Below, piece by piece: positions 33,085 to 42,338 of a stretch of 64,000 nt of DNA; the first letter of the stretch is position 1; each line of letters begins with the position of its first letter. Source of the stretch: G963678095 sp963678095 (GTDB lineage Bacteria > Bacillota > Negativicutes > Selenomonadales > Selenomonadaceae); assembly GCA_963678095.2 (NCBI GenBank), contig CAXXXP010000001.1, positions 620,001 through 684,000 of the forward strand, read 5' to 3'. Position numbers and translations under genes: made by a program. The notes under the pieces are model-generated. The model made no database searches. It was given only the letters and a program-made list of their open reading frames with translations, and was not told the origin of the DNA.

Positions 33085-33988
33085 TATCATTGGTAGAAGA
33101 AAAATTTGGTATGCGCTGTCGCTGCTGATTATTATTCCGGGAATCATTTGCATGTTTACAAGAGGGTTTAATCTGAGTATTGATTTTACCGGCGGGACCC
33201 TTATGGAGCTTAAGTTTGAGCGGCCAGTCGGGATTGCCGAGGTCCGGGATGTCTTAAAGGAGTATCAGCTTGACAATAGTATGATTCAGCTGTCCGGGGA
33301 AGAAAGCAGTGCAACCACAGCACAGGATGTCATGATTCGTACAGTTGACCTTGAAGAAAATGACCGCAAGGAAATTATGGCGGCCATGAAGTCGTCTTTA
33401 GGGAATTACAGTGTGCTGCGGGAGGAAAAAGTCGGTGCGACCATGGGCGCGGAACTGATGTGGAAAGCGCTTTGGGCGACACTGCTCTCCTGGGGCATGA
33501 TCGTACTGTATATCTCGTACCGTTTTGAATTTAAATTTGGGATTGCGGCCGTACTGGCCCTGGTACATGATGTCTTGTTTGTACTCAGTGTTTTTTCTTT
33601 GCTGCAAAAACAGGTCGATGTCACTTTTGTGGCGGCATTGATGACCATTGTCGGCTATTCGGTCAGTGACACCATTGTTATTTTTGACCGGGTCCGGGAA
33701 AATCTGAAACTGCACTTTAGACGTGGAGGCGATGTGGAACTTCTGGTTAATACAAGTATTTATCAGACATTGACACGCTGCCTATACACGGTTGGCACGG
33801 TCTTGTTTACGACATTTGCCCTGTATTTTTTTGGCGGGGATACGACAAAGGATTTCTCCTTTGCTTTGTTGGTTGGTTTTGCGATTGGCGCCTATTCGTC
33901 AATTTTTATTGCCAGCCCGCTGTGGGTTGACTTCAGAGAATGGGGCGGGAAAAAGTCAGCGGACGGTAAGCCTGCTACAGCTAAATAA
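33071..33988 (+). CDS. secF: Protein translocase subunit SecF
   Basis: 305 residues with six TM helices. N-terminal DFTGGTLMELKFE and the conserved TIVGYSVSDTIVIFDRVREN (about 193-212) define SecF. The start overlaps the secD 3' end and has GGAGGTGAATAGC upstream. Ends in a short charged tail; a strong terminator follows. Confidence 0.97.
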   Translation: MKKFDIIGRRKIWYALSLLIIIPGIICMFTRGFNLSIDFTGGTLMELKFERPVGIAEVRDVLKEYQLDNSMIQLSGEESSATTAQDVMIRTVDLEENDRKEIMAAMKSSLGNYSVLREEKVGATMGAELMWKALWATLLSWGMIVLYISYRFEFKFGIAAVLALVHDVLFVLSVFSLLQKQVDVTFVAALMTIVGYSVSDTIVIFDRVRENLKLHFRRGGDVELLVNTSIYQTLTRCLYTVGTVLFTTFALYFFGGDTTKDFSFALLVGFAIGAYSSIFIASPLWVDFREWGGKKSADGKPATAK

Positions 33989-33994
33989 AATCAA

Positions 33995-34031
33995 GCAGAG
34001 CACGGGTGTATTTGCCTGTGCTCTGTTTTTT
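33995..34031 (+). terminator. Terminator of secDF
   Basis: CAGAGCACGGG / CCTGTGCTCTG stem followed by TTTTTTG. Confidence 0.9.
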
Positions 34032-34062
34032 GACATTATAATCACGGCAGGAAGGGAAACAT

Positions 34063-36033
34063 ATGCAAAAAATATGGAACTTTGCGGCAGAGAATGCCGA
34101 AGAAAAAAAAATACTAGCCGGACAGCTTGGAATATCGGAAGTTTTGGCCGGAATCTTGCTGCACCGCGGCTTTACGGACCAGGAAAGTGCCAGCTGTTTT
34201 TTGGCTGTGGAGAAGCAACCGTTCCATGACCCCGGGCTGCTTAAAGATATGGATAAGGCTGTCAGTCGGATTGAGACGGCGATCTCCAAGCGGCAAAGGA
34301 TTGTGATTTATGGAGATTACGATGTCGATGGAATTACTGCGACAGCACTGCTCGTGCGGGCGTTGCGTCGCCTCGATGCTATCGTAGATTTTTATATTCC
34401 CGACCGGCAAAAAGAAGGGTATGGTTTCAATCCGGCAGCACTGGAAAAGCTGGCCGAGGCGAATGATTTGCTGATTTCGGTCGACTGTGGGATCAGTGCT
34501 GTCAATGAGATTGCGTCTGTCCGCGAGATGGATGTGATCATTACGGATCATCATTTGCCGGGCGTTGAGCTGCCGCCAGCCCTGGCGGTTGTTAATCCGC
34601 ATCGGGAGGATTGCTCGTATCCGGACAAAAATCTTGCTGGCGTCGGAGTGGCGTTTAAACTATGTCAGGCGCTGTGGCAAAAGCTCAAGCAGACCACCTT
34701 CGATTGTGATCTCGAGCTTGTGGCGCTGGGAACTATTGCTGATATTGTGCCGCTGCTGGGCGAGAACCGGCGTATTGTCAAGAGTGGACTGGCGGCACTA
34801 AATAAGACCGAAATTGCGGGACTGGCGGCGCTGATCGATGTCTGCGACCTGGAGGGTAAGCGAATAGACGCCGGGCATGTCGGGTTTGTTCTAGCCCCAC
34901 GCCTCAATGCGGCTGGTCGTCTGGCTAGTGCGGCAGCAGGGGTAGACCTCCTGCTAAAAACAGATGTGTCGGCGGCTCGGAGAATCGCCACTGAGCTCAA
35001 TGAAGAAAATATAGAGCGGCAGTTGACGGAACGAGAAATTCTTGAGGCGGCAGAAGCTGCGCTGAAAGAAATCGAAATAGAACGCGAGAAGGTACTCGTT
35101 TTAGCTGGAGAAAACTGGCATTCAGGTGTTATCGGCATTGTGGCTTCGCGAATTGTAGAAAAATATTATAAACCGGTCATTATCATTGGCATTAAAGACG
35201 GCATTGGTAAAGGTTCTTGCCGTAGTATTCGCGGATTTCATATGTATGAGGCCTTGGCTGATTGTGAAGACCTTCTGCTGGGGTTTGGCGGACATGCCCA
35301 AGCCGCCGGACTGAGTATCCTGCCGGAGAATATACCGCTGCTTCGCGATAAGCTTAGTGAAATTGCCGCGACAAAATTGACGGCGGCAGATTATATTCCG
35401 GTACTAGATATTGAGGCGTCCCTGCCGATAAACGCTGTGGAACCACAGCTGATTGAAGAATTGGCTGCGCTTGAGCCCTACGGTATGGGAAACCCGCGTC
35501 CCTTGTTTGCCTGTCAAAATACAGCGGTGCGCAGCGCCAAAAAGATGGGTCGAGAAGGGGCACACCTGCGCTTGGAGCTGACGCAGGGACGGGCAAGTGC
35601 CAGTGCCATAGCCTGGAATAAGGGAGAACAAGCACCTGACCTTCAGGGGATAGAACTCGATGTCGCCTTTCAACCAGAACTCAATGTCTGGCAAGGACGG
35701 ACGTCTGTACAACTCAAGGTACAGGATTTGCGGCCAGCGGAAGCTCCTTTCCCGACACGGGAGGAAATAGGTAGAGTTTACTTGCTGCTCAAGGGACAAA
35801 AAAATCAAGCAGGCCATGTCTTTATACAGGAACTGCTTCTAGTTGAAATGTATCAGCAGCGTTACCGGGAGCGGATCTCCGGGCTGCTGGTCCGGCGGAG
35901 TGTCAAGGTTTTGCAGGAACTTCATTTGCTGCAGCCAGCGGATGATGAATCTTTTCGTTTACCGGTGGTGAAGGGAAAGTGTGATTTAATGGATTCGCCT
36001 ACCTTTGCGAAGGCCCAAATGAAGCAAAATTGA
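34063..36033 (+). CDS. recJ: Single-stranded-DNA-specific exonuclease RecJ
   Basis: 656 residues. DHH phosphoesterase motifs IYGDYDVDGITATALL (about 86-101), SVDCGIS and VIITDHHLPG (about 157-166) are followed by DHHA1 with GFGGHAQAAGL (about 409-419), and an OB-fold domain ends near residue 570. The family degrades ssDNA 5' to 3' in recombination and repair. The last 80 residues form an extra helical tail. AGGAAGGG precedes ATG. Confidence 0.96.
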   Translation: MQKIWNFAAENAEEKKILAGQLGISEVLAGILLHRGFTDQESASCFLAVEKQPFHDPGLLKDMDKAVSRIETAISKRQRIVIYGDYDVDGITATALLVRALRRLDAIVDFYIPDRQKEGYGFNPAALEKLAEANDLLISVDCGISAVNEIASVREMDVIITDHHLPGVELPPALAVVNPHREDCSYPDKNLAGVGVAFKLCQALWQKLKQTTFDCDLELVALGTIADIVPLLGENRRIVKSGLAALNKTEIAGLAALIDVCDLEGKRIDAGHVGFVLAPRLNAAGRLASAAAGVDLLLKTDVSAARRIATELNEENIERQLTEREILEAAEAALKEIEIEREKVLVLAGENWHSGVIGIVASRIVEKYYKPVIIIGIKDGIGKGSCRSIRGFHMYEALADCEDLLLGFGGHAQAAGLSILPENIPLLRDKLSEIAATKLTAADYIPVLDIEASLPINAVEPQLIEELAALEPYGMGNPRPLFACQNTAVRSAKKMGREGAHLRLELTQGRASASAIAWNKGEQAPDLQGIELDVAFQPELNVWQGRTSVQLKVQDLRPAEAPFPTREEIGRVYLLLKGQKNQAGHVFIQELLLVEMYQQRYRERISGLLVRRSVKVLQELHLLQPADDESFRLPVVKGKCDLMDSPTFAKAQMKQN

Positions 36034-36080
36034 CAATTTTGCCGCCCTTAGATAAATTAAGCGGTGATTTTTGTAAAATA

Positions 36081-36089
36081 TGTTATAAT
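36081..36089 (+). promoter_or_regulatory. Extended -10 promoter of rel
   Basis: TGTTATAAT: TG, one base, perfect TATAAT (36084-36089). No convincing -35 is present, which fits an extended -10 promoter. Confidence 0.55.
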
Positions 36090-36143
36090 GATACCATGTA
36101 AAATTGTTTCTTTGTGATGATATTGTTTATGGGGTTGAATGAA

Positions 36144-38366
36144 ATGAGAGAAATAGAGGATTCGTCAGTTACAATTGAAGAGGTCATTGACGCTGTTGTG
36201 CAGTATCAGCCGGATGCGGAAGTTGGATTGATTCGTCAGGCCTATGATCTGGCACACGCTGCCCATGCCGGTCAAAAGCGGATATCGGGGGAAGAATATA
36301 TTCACCATCCGCTCAGTGTGGCTAAGATTCTGGCGGATTTACAGATTGATCCGCTGACCATTAGTGCGGCCTTATTGCACGATGTGGTGGAGGATACTAC
36401 CTATACTATTGAACAGATGCGCGAATTATTTGGCGAAGAGGTAACAATGCTGATTGACGGCGTTACGAAACTCAGCCGGATTGAATACAAATCAAAAGAA
36501 GAGCAGCAGCTCGAAAATTATCGCAAGATGTTTTTGGCAATGGCCAAGGATATTCGCGTAATTTTGATCAAACTGGCGGATCGCCTGCATAATATGCGGA
36601 CACTGAAGTTTATGCGGGAAGAAAAGCAAAAGCGCATTGCCAAGGAAACCTTAGAGATTTATGCGCCACTGGCGAATCGGCTGGGTATTTCCAATGTCAA
36701 ATGGGAGCTGGAAGATCTTTGCCTGCGGTATCTCGAACCGGAAACCTATTATGAACTTGTGGAGAAGGTAAAACAAAAGCGCCGCGAGCGTCAGCAGTTT
36801 ATTGAGGAGTCGACAGCGCAGCTGCAGGTCCAGCTCGACAAGGCTGGTATAAAAACGGAGATACAGGGAAGAGCAAAGCATTTTTATAGCATCTATAAAA
36901 AAATGAAGCGTGACCACAAGGATATCAGTGAGATTTATGATCTGTCGGCGGTCCGGGTTTTAGTTGAAAGTGTTAAGGACTGCTATGGGGTGCTGGGGAT
37001 TATTCATGCGATGTGGAAACCTTTGCCGGGGCGGTTTAAGGACTATATCGCTATGCCAAAGTCGAATGGTTATCAGTCTTTGCATACGACGGTGATCGCC
37101 GCTAATGGCTATCCGCTGGAAATCCAGATCCGGACCTTTACGATGCACAAGGTATCTGAATACGGGGTTGCTGCTCACTGGAAATATAAAGAAAGCGGCA
37201 AAAGTGTCGGGGCAGCCAAGGAATATGATCAGAAGCTTTCCTGGTTGCGCCAACTGGTCAACCTCCAGCAGGAACTGAGTGACCCGCGTGAATACGTTGA
37301 GGCCTTGAAGGTCGACGTGTTTTCTGATGAGGTCTTTGTTTTTACCCCTAAGGGGGATGTAATTGACTTGCCGAAGGGCTCAATTCCGCTCGACTTTGCC
37401 TATCGGATTCATACGGATGTCGGGCATCACTGTATTGGGGCAAAAGTTAACGGCAGAATAGTGCCGCTTGAGTATAAGCTGAAAAACGGTGATATTGTGG
37501 CAGTTACGACGAATAAGCAGAACAACGGACCGAGTCGTGATTGGCTCAATATTGTTGCTTCCTCGGAAACGCGCAATAAAATCCGGCAGTGGTTTAAAAA
37601 AGCCAAGCGGGAAGAAAATATTGTCCGTGGCAACGAACTGATTGAAAAAGAAGCCAAACGGCTGGGCTTTGATCCGAAAGAACTGCTTAAAGACAACCGC
37701 CTGATGCTTGTTGCCAAGAAGCTCAATATACTCAGCGAGGATGACCTGTTGGCAACATTGGGGTATGGCGGGATCACGATTAACGGGATTTTGACCAAGC
37801 TGATTGAGCTCTACAAAAAAGAAGTGCAGAAGGCAACCCCCCCCGATATATCGCAGCTTTTGGAAAAAATCAGACCGCAGGGCGAAAAGAAAAAGTCAAG
37901 CCACGGCATTCTTGTCGAGGGGGAAGATGGCCTGTTGGTCCGTCTGGCCCGCTGCTGCAATCCGATACCGGGGGATGCGATTACCGGCTATATTACCCGG
38001 GGACGTGGAGTCTCGGTGCATAGGTCCGACTGTTCCAATGTAATCAATGAAAACAGCGATTTTGCCCGGGTCATTGAAGTTAGCTGGGATATTGGTCTCG
38101 ACAAAGTCTATACGGTGGCTATCGATATTACCTGCAATGATAAGACCGGGGTACTGACGATGATTTTAGCGGTACCATCTGAATCAAAGATCAATATCAG
38201 CTCGGTTTATGCTCGGGCAAACAAAAGCAACAAGACATCGATCGTGACGATGAGCCTTGATGTCAGAAATGCCCTGCAGCTTGAGCAGATCATGACGAGA
38301 TTCAGGCGACTAAAGGATGTCTACAGTGTTACAAGAACCATGACATCAAGCGCGAAAGAGGAATAA
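36144..38366 (+). CDS. relA: (p)ppGpp synthetase/hydrolase Rel
   Basis: 740 residues from ATG 36144 (in-frame ATG 36117 and 36129 are alternatives). Domains: HD hydrolase (IHHPLSVAKIL, LLHDVVEDT), synthetase (HFYSIYKKM, VRVLVESVKDCYGVLG, AMPKSNGYQSLHT), TGS (VFTPKGDVIDLPKG), zinc-finger/CC region with RCCNPIPGDAITGYIT, and a C-terminal ACT domain. Both catalytic halves look intact, so it is a bifunctional Rel of the Firmicutes type. It makes and degrades (p)ppGpp during starvation on the ribosome. Confidence 0.97.
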   Translation: MREIEDSSVTIEEVIDAVVQYQPDAEVGLIRQAYDLAHAAHAGQKRISGEEYIHHPLSVAKILADLQIDPLTISAALLHDVVEDTTYTIEQMRELFGEEVTMLIDGVTKLSRIEYKSKEEQQLENYRKMFLAMAKDIRVILIKLADRLHNMRTLKFMREEKQKRIAKETLEIYAPLANRLGISNVKWELEDLCLRYLEPETYYELVEKVKQKRRERQQFIEESTAQLQVQLDKAGIKTEIQGRAKHFYSIYKKMKRDHKDISEIYDLSAVRVLVESVKDCYGVLGIIHAMWKPLPGRFKDYIAMPKSNGYQSLHTTVIAANGYPLEIQIRTFTMHKVSEYGVAAHWKYKESGKSVGAAKEYDQKLSWLRQLVNLQQELSDPREYVEALKVDVFSDEVFVFTPKGDVIDLPKGSIPLDFAYRIHTDVGHHCIGAKVNGRIVPLEYKLKNGDIVAVTTNKQNNGPSRDWLNIVASSETRNKIRQWFKKAKREENIVRGNELIEKEAKRLGFDPKELLKDNRLMLVAKKLNILSEDDLLATLGYGGITINGILTKLIELYKKEVQKATPPDISQLLEKIRPQGEKKKSSHGILVEGEDGLLVRLARCCNPIPGDAITGYITRGRGVSVHRSDCSNVINENSDFARVIEVSWDIGLDKVYTVAIDITCNDKTGVLTMILAVPSESKINISSVYARANKSNKTSIVTMSLDVRNALQLEQIMTRFRRLKDVYSVTRTMTSSAKEE

Positions 38367-38369
38367 TGG

Positions 38370-38993
38370 ATGAAAATTGAATCGATAATGGTCGGGCCGC
38401 TTGGCGTCAACTGCTATATAGCCGCGGATCCGACGACGAAAGAAGCCGTTGTAATTGATCCGGGGGCAGATGGACAGGAGCTTCTCGAGTATATTCGCCA
38501 AGAGGACCTTGTCGTCAGATATATTATCAACACCCATGGTCATGCGGACCATATCGGCGCCAATGAAGACCTGAAGGCATCACTGCCTCTTGTGCCATTG
38601 TGTATTCATGCAGCCGATCAAAGCATGCTTGCCAGCGCGAAAGAAAACTTATCGGTCTATTGGAATCAGAATATCATTTCTCCGCCGGCGGATGTGCTTC
38701 TGGCCGACGGCATGGTGCTGACCTTTGGCCAGGAATCGTTGACGGTACTGCATACGCCGGGACATACGCCGGGGGGGATCTGTCTGCTTGGCAGCGGTGT
38801 GCTGTTTAGTGGGGATACCTTGTTTGCCGGCTCCGTCGGGAGAACCGATTTCCCCGGCGGGAGCATGCAGCAGCTTTTAGACGGAATTCGCCAAAAACTG
38901 CTGTTGCTCCCTGACGATACGGCGGTTTATCCGGGACATGGCGGGGCTACCAGAATAGGCTGGGAACGTGAAAACAACCCCTATTTTGCTTAA
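38370..38993 (+). CDS. MBL-fold metallohydrolase (glyoxalase II-like)
   Basis: 207 residues. Metal-binding THGHADHIG (about 53-61), VLHTPGHTPGG, LFSGDTLFAGSVGRTD and the terminal YPGHG form the full metallo-beta-lactamase core. The short form lacks the glyoxalase II C-terminal domain. Likely a thioester hydrolase, exact substrate unknown. Its ATG comes 3 bp after the rel stop, so it is in the same transcript; this pairing is common in Firmicutes. Confidence 0.93.
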   Translation: MKIESIMVGPLGVNCYIAADPTTKEAVVIDPGADGQELLEYIRQEDLVVRYIINTHGHADHIGANEDLKASLPLVPLCIHAADQSMLASAKENLSVYWNQNIISPPADVLLADGMVLTFGQESLTVLHTPGHTPGGICLLGSGVLFSGDTLFAGSVGRTDFPGGSMQQLLDGIRQKLLLLPDDTAVYPGHGGATRIGWERENNPYFA

Positions 38994-39017
38994 AAAACGC
39001 GATAAATGAAATTTTCT

Positions 39018-39046
39018 TTGTATTATGTGGCTGTTTTTGATAGAAT
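39018..39046 (+). promoter_or_regulatory. fur promoter
   Basis: -35 TTGTAT (39018-39023), 17 bp, -10 TAGAAT (39041-39046). An AT-rich stretch after it may hold a Fur-type operator but I could not define a clean inverted repeat. Confidence 0.6.
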
Positions 39047-39123
39047 AATAGTATTTGAATCATAAAATTATTTTTCTGTGCAGCTGCAGACAGGAAAGTT
39101 ATGATGGTAGAGGGGAAAATATC

Positions 39124-39582
39124 ATGCCGAAAAAAGTTATAATGGATGATCTGAAAAAAAAGCTGCAGGAACGCCAGCATAAGCTGACGCCTCAGCGCCA
39201 AACCGTGTTGCAAGTGTTTGTGGATCACCCCGGTAAGCATCTGAGTGCAGAGGATGTTCACGATATCTTGCGGGATAAGCGTTCGGAAATTGGCTTGGCC
39301 ACGGTATATCGCAGCCTGGAACTGCTGTGTAGCCTAAATATTTTGCAAAAAATGGATTTTGGTGATGGGAGAAGCCGTTATGAAGTGACGGGAAGCGACC
39401 CGGCGCAGCACCAGCATCATCATTTGATCTGTCTGCAGTGTGGGGAAGTAAGAGAGTTTGCGGATGATCTGCTTGAACCACTGGAGACCGATGTGGCGGA
39501 TAAGAGTCATTTTCAAATTGTAGATCATCAGGTGAAATTTTACGGCTATTGTCAGGAGTGCCAAAAAAAACGTGAAGATTAA
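39124..39582 (+). CDS. fur: Fur-family metalloregulator
   Basis: 152 residues from ATG 39124. A winged-helix domain (LTPQRQTVLQVF, GLATVYRSLELL) and a dimerisation domain with the metal-binding HQHHHLICLQCG and CQECQ, giving two CxxC groups for a structural Zn. Sequence features favour Fur itself over PerR or Zur, but the specificity is inferred. It represses iron uptake genes when Fe(II) is available. It has its own promoter, and hemZ starts inside its end. Confidence 0.88.
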   Translation: MPKKVIMDDLKKKLQERQHKLTPQRQTVLQVFVDHPGKHLSAEDVHDILRDKRSEIGLATVYRSLELLCSLNILQKMDFGDGRSRYEVTGSDPAQHQHHHLICLQCGEVREFADDLLEPLETDVADKSHFQIVDHQVKFYGYCQECQKKRED

Positions 39583-41056
39583 AAGTTTTTATTTAAACAG
39601 CGACAAAGAGGTTATCGTCAAGATTGTAAAAGAGATTTTGACGCTGTTTAAAATTGAAATCAGCGAGCAGGGCCCCTTTGCTTATGAGCGGCTGGAAATT
39701 ATAAACGAACAGCAGCCAGAGCCAGTGCAGACGGTGCTCACACGTATCACCCTTACGGGTGGTGATGTGAACCTTTGTTTTAGCCGGACGTCGAAGGCTG
39801 AGCCGGATGAACGACTGGGGGCAGCGCTGCACCGCATGATAAAGCTGAACCTGTATCATATATTTGTCGAAGACCTTGGTAAAGAAAAAGCTCCCTGGGG
39901 TATTTTGCACGGGGTTCGCCCGACTAAAATTGTCCACCGCTATATTGGTGAGGGACTTGCATCTGCGGAGATTATCGCTCGGTTACAGCGTGATTATGAG
40001 GTGAGCGCGGGTAAGGCCGCGATGATTACAGAGCTGGCCTTCAAGCAGCGTCCGTTTTTGGCTACGTCAGATGACCGGACAGTCAGTGTATATATCGGCA
40101 TACCGTTTTGTCTCTCCCGCTGTTTATACTGCTCATTTCCGGCTTACGTTCTGCCGGGAGAAAAGCAGCTACAGGCATTCTTGTCTGTTTTAAAGCAGGA
40201 TCTGCAGGCTGCCCGCGATGCGATTCGGCAGCATGGCTTAAAAGTCCAGTCGATCTATATTGGCGGCGGAACGCCGACGAGTCTGCCGGAGGCGCAGTTT
40301 GATGAATTGTTGAAACTGGCCCGGAATTCTTTTTATGGCCCGGAAACCATTGAATTTACAGTGGAAGCCGGACGCCCGGATAGCATTACCGAGGCAAAAA
40401 TACATTCGATGATGGCATATGGTGTCGACCGCGTCAGCGTGAATCCGCAGACAATGCAGGCAAGAACGTTACAGCGGATTGGACGAAACCATACCCCGGA
40501 GGATATTGTCGCGATGTTCCAGCGCTTTCGGGCGGCGAAAATGAAGCATATCAATATGGACTTGATTATCGGTTTGCCCGGCGAGACGACGGCAGACATC
40601 AAGGATACGATGGAAAAAGTAACTGCTCTGCAGCCGGATGATATAACATTACATGCACTGGCCCTGAAAAAAGGATCGCGTCTTAAGCTGCAGCTCGAAG
40701 ACATTGAACTGCCGTCGGATCAGATGGTTCAGGAAATGTTTGCTATTGCCATGCAGCAGGTTGACGGGCTTGGCCTCAAGCCGTATTATCTCTATCGGCA
40801 AGGCTATATGAGCGGGCAACTGGAAAATGTAGGCTGTAGTATCGCTGGTGCTGAGAGCATGTATAATATTCAGATTATGGAAGAAAACCAGACGATTATT
40901 GGAATTGGCGGCGCAGCGACGACCAAGGTGATACACCCACTGACGCGGCGGCTACAGACATCATTTAATGCCAAGGATTTAACTACATATCTTAACTGTG
41001 TGGATAAATATATAGAAAAACGATCGGCTTTGCTTGCTGAAGCATTTGATCATTAA
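39572..41056 (+). CDS. hemZ: Radical SAM coproporphyrinogen dehydrogenase-like HemZ
   Basis: 494 residues from GTG 39572, overlapping fur by 11 nt. The radical SAM cluster motif is CLSRCLYC (about 180-187), then SIYIGGGTPTSL and the N-terminal HGVRPTKI block characteristic of HemZ rather than HemN/HemW. HemZ was described as an oxygen-independent coproporphyrinogen III oxidase, but the reaction is not certain. Located just before hisS-aspS, the usual Firmicutes order. Confidence 0.92.
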   Translation: MKIKSFYLNSDKEVIVKIVKEILTLFKIEISEQGPFAYERLEIINEQQPEPVQTVLTRITLTGGDVNLCFSRTSKAEPDERLGAALHRMIKLNLYHIFVEDLGKEKAPWGILHGVRPTKIVHRYIGEGLASAEIIARLQRDYEVSAGKAAMITELAFKQRPFLATSDDRTVSVYIGIPFCLSRCLYCSFPAYVLPGEKQLQAFLSVLKQDLQAARDAIRQHGLKVQSIYIGGGTPTSLPEAQFDELLKLARNSFYGPETIEFTVEAGRPDSITEAKIHSMMAYGVDRVSVNPQTMQARTLQRIGRNHTPEDIVAMFQRFRAAKMKHINMDLIIGLPGETTADIKDTMEKVTALQPDDITLHALALKKGSRLKLQLEDIELPSDQMVQEMFAIAMQQVDGLGLKPYYLYRQGYMSGQLENVGCSIAGAESMYNIQIMEENQTIIGIGGAATTKVIHPLTRRLQTSFNAKDLTTYLNCVDKYIEKRSALLAEAFDH

Positions 41057-41070
41057 GGGGGAAATCATTT

Positions 41071-42336
41071 ATGCTGACAAACGCTCCACGCGGAACGCGA
41101 GATATATTGCCGGATACCGTTGGTTACTGGCTTCATATTGAAAAAACAGTGCGCGATATCTGTGCCCTTTATGGCTATAAGGAAATTCGCACGCCGGTTT
41201 TTGAACATACGGAATTGTTTTTGCGGGGGATTGGCGAGACAACAGACGTGGTAGAAAAGGAAATGTATACTTTTGTTGACCGTGGGGAAAGAAGCATTAC
41301 GTTGCGGCCGGAGAATACAGCAGCCGCTGTCAGAGCCTATCTTGAGCATAAACTCTATGCGGATGCGGCCCTCAACAAGTTGTTTTATATCGGATCCATG
41401 TTTCGCTATGACCGCCCGCAGGCCGGGCGCTATCGGGAGTTTCATCAATTCGGGGTGGAAGCCCTGGGCGGAAGCAATCCGGCAATCGATGCGGAAATTA
41501 TCCTGCTGGCAGTACAGTTTTTAAAACAGCTTGGTCTTAGCGAACTGGAACTGAGCTTGAATTCTGTCGGTTGTCCGAACTGTCGCCCTGTTTATCGTGA
41601 ACGATTACAGGCGTTTTTCAAGGAAAAGCTCGACGGGCTTTGCCCGGACTGTCGCTCGCGTTATGAACGCAATCCGTTGCGAATTCTTGACTGTAAAAAC
41701 GAGCGCTGTCAGGAACTGTCTGTGGGGGCGCCAGCGATTACGGAGTGTCTCTGCGGCGAATGTCAGGATCACTTTTCCCAGTTGCAGGAATGCCTGACGG
41801 CAGCTGATGTTCAGTTTCAGCTTGATCCAAGACTGGTGCGCGGACTCGATTATTATACAAAGACCGCCTTTGAAATCAAATATGCCCCGCTCGGCGCGCA
41901 AAGCGCTGTTGCTGGTGGCGGACGCTACGATGGCCTTGTTGAAGAGTGCGGTGGCAATGCTACGCCGGCCGTGGGTTTTGCCGTTGGCTTGGAACGGGTC
42001 TTGCTGGCACTTGAAAAGCAGCAGCTGTTGCCAGTGCTCAGTGACAGTATGGATGCTTTTGTGGTCGCATTGGGGACTGAAGCACAGACACCGGCCTTTA
42101 AGCTTCTCTGTAAGCTGAGGGAAAAAGGACTTACGGCGAATATGGATTTTGCCGGACGCAGCATGAAAGCCCAGATGAAACAGGCAAATAAGGCCCAGGC
42201 CCGGTTTGCAGTCATTTTGGGAGAAGAGGAAGTCAAAGAGTCCTGTGCTGTACTTAAAAATATGCAGACTGGTGAGCAGGAAAAAATCAGCTTGTCAGAA
42301 CTAGTAAATAAGCTATACGCTGAGGTGAAGGATTAA
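41071..42336 (+). CDS. hisS: Histidyl-tRNA synthetase
   Basis: 421 residues. Class II motifs: APRGTRDILP at the start, motif 2 GSMFRYDRPQAGRYREFHQFG, the His-specific RGLDYYTKTAFE (about 255) and AVAGGGRYDGL, motif 3 AVGFAVGLERVLLAL. A C-terminal anticodon domain follows. AAGGGGG precedes ATG. aspS starts 2 bp after its stop. Confidence 0.98.
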   Translation: MLTNAPRGTRDILPDTVGYWLHIEKTVRDICALYGYKEIRTPVFEHTELFLRGIGETTDVVEKEMYTFVDRGERSITLRPENTAAAVRAYLEHKLYADAALNKLFYIGSMFRYDRPQAGRYREFHQFGVEALGGSNPAIDAEIILLAVQFLKQLGLSELELSLNSVGCPNCRPVYRERLQAFFKEKLDGLCPDCRSRYERNPLRILDCKNERCQELSVGAPAITECLCGECQDHFSQLQECLTAADVQFQLDPRLVRGLDYYTKTAFEIKYAPLGAQSAVAGGGRYDGLVEECGGNATPAVGFAVGLERVLLALEKQQLLPVLSDSMDAFVVALGTEAQTPAFKLLCKLREKGLTANMDFAGRSMKAQMKQANKAQARFAVILGEEEVKESCAVLKNMQTGEQEKISLSELVNKLYAEVKD

Positions 42337-42338
42337 TT

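Noticed and set aside
39040..39080. Possible Fur box in the fur promoter
   Set aside because: AT-rich but no inverted repeat close to the consensus could be drawn.
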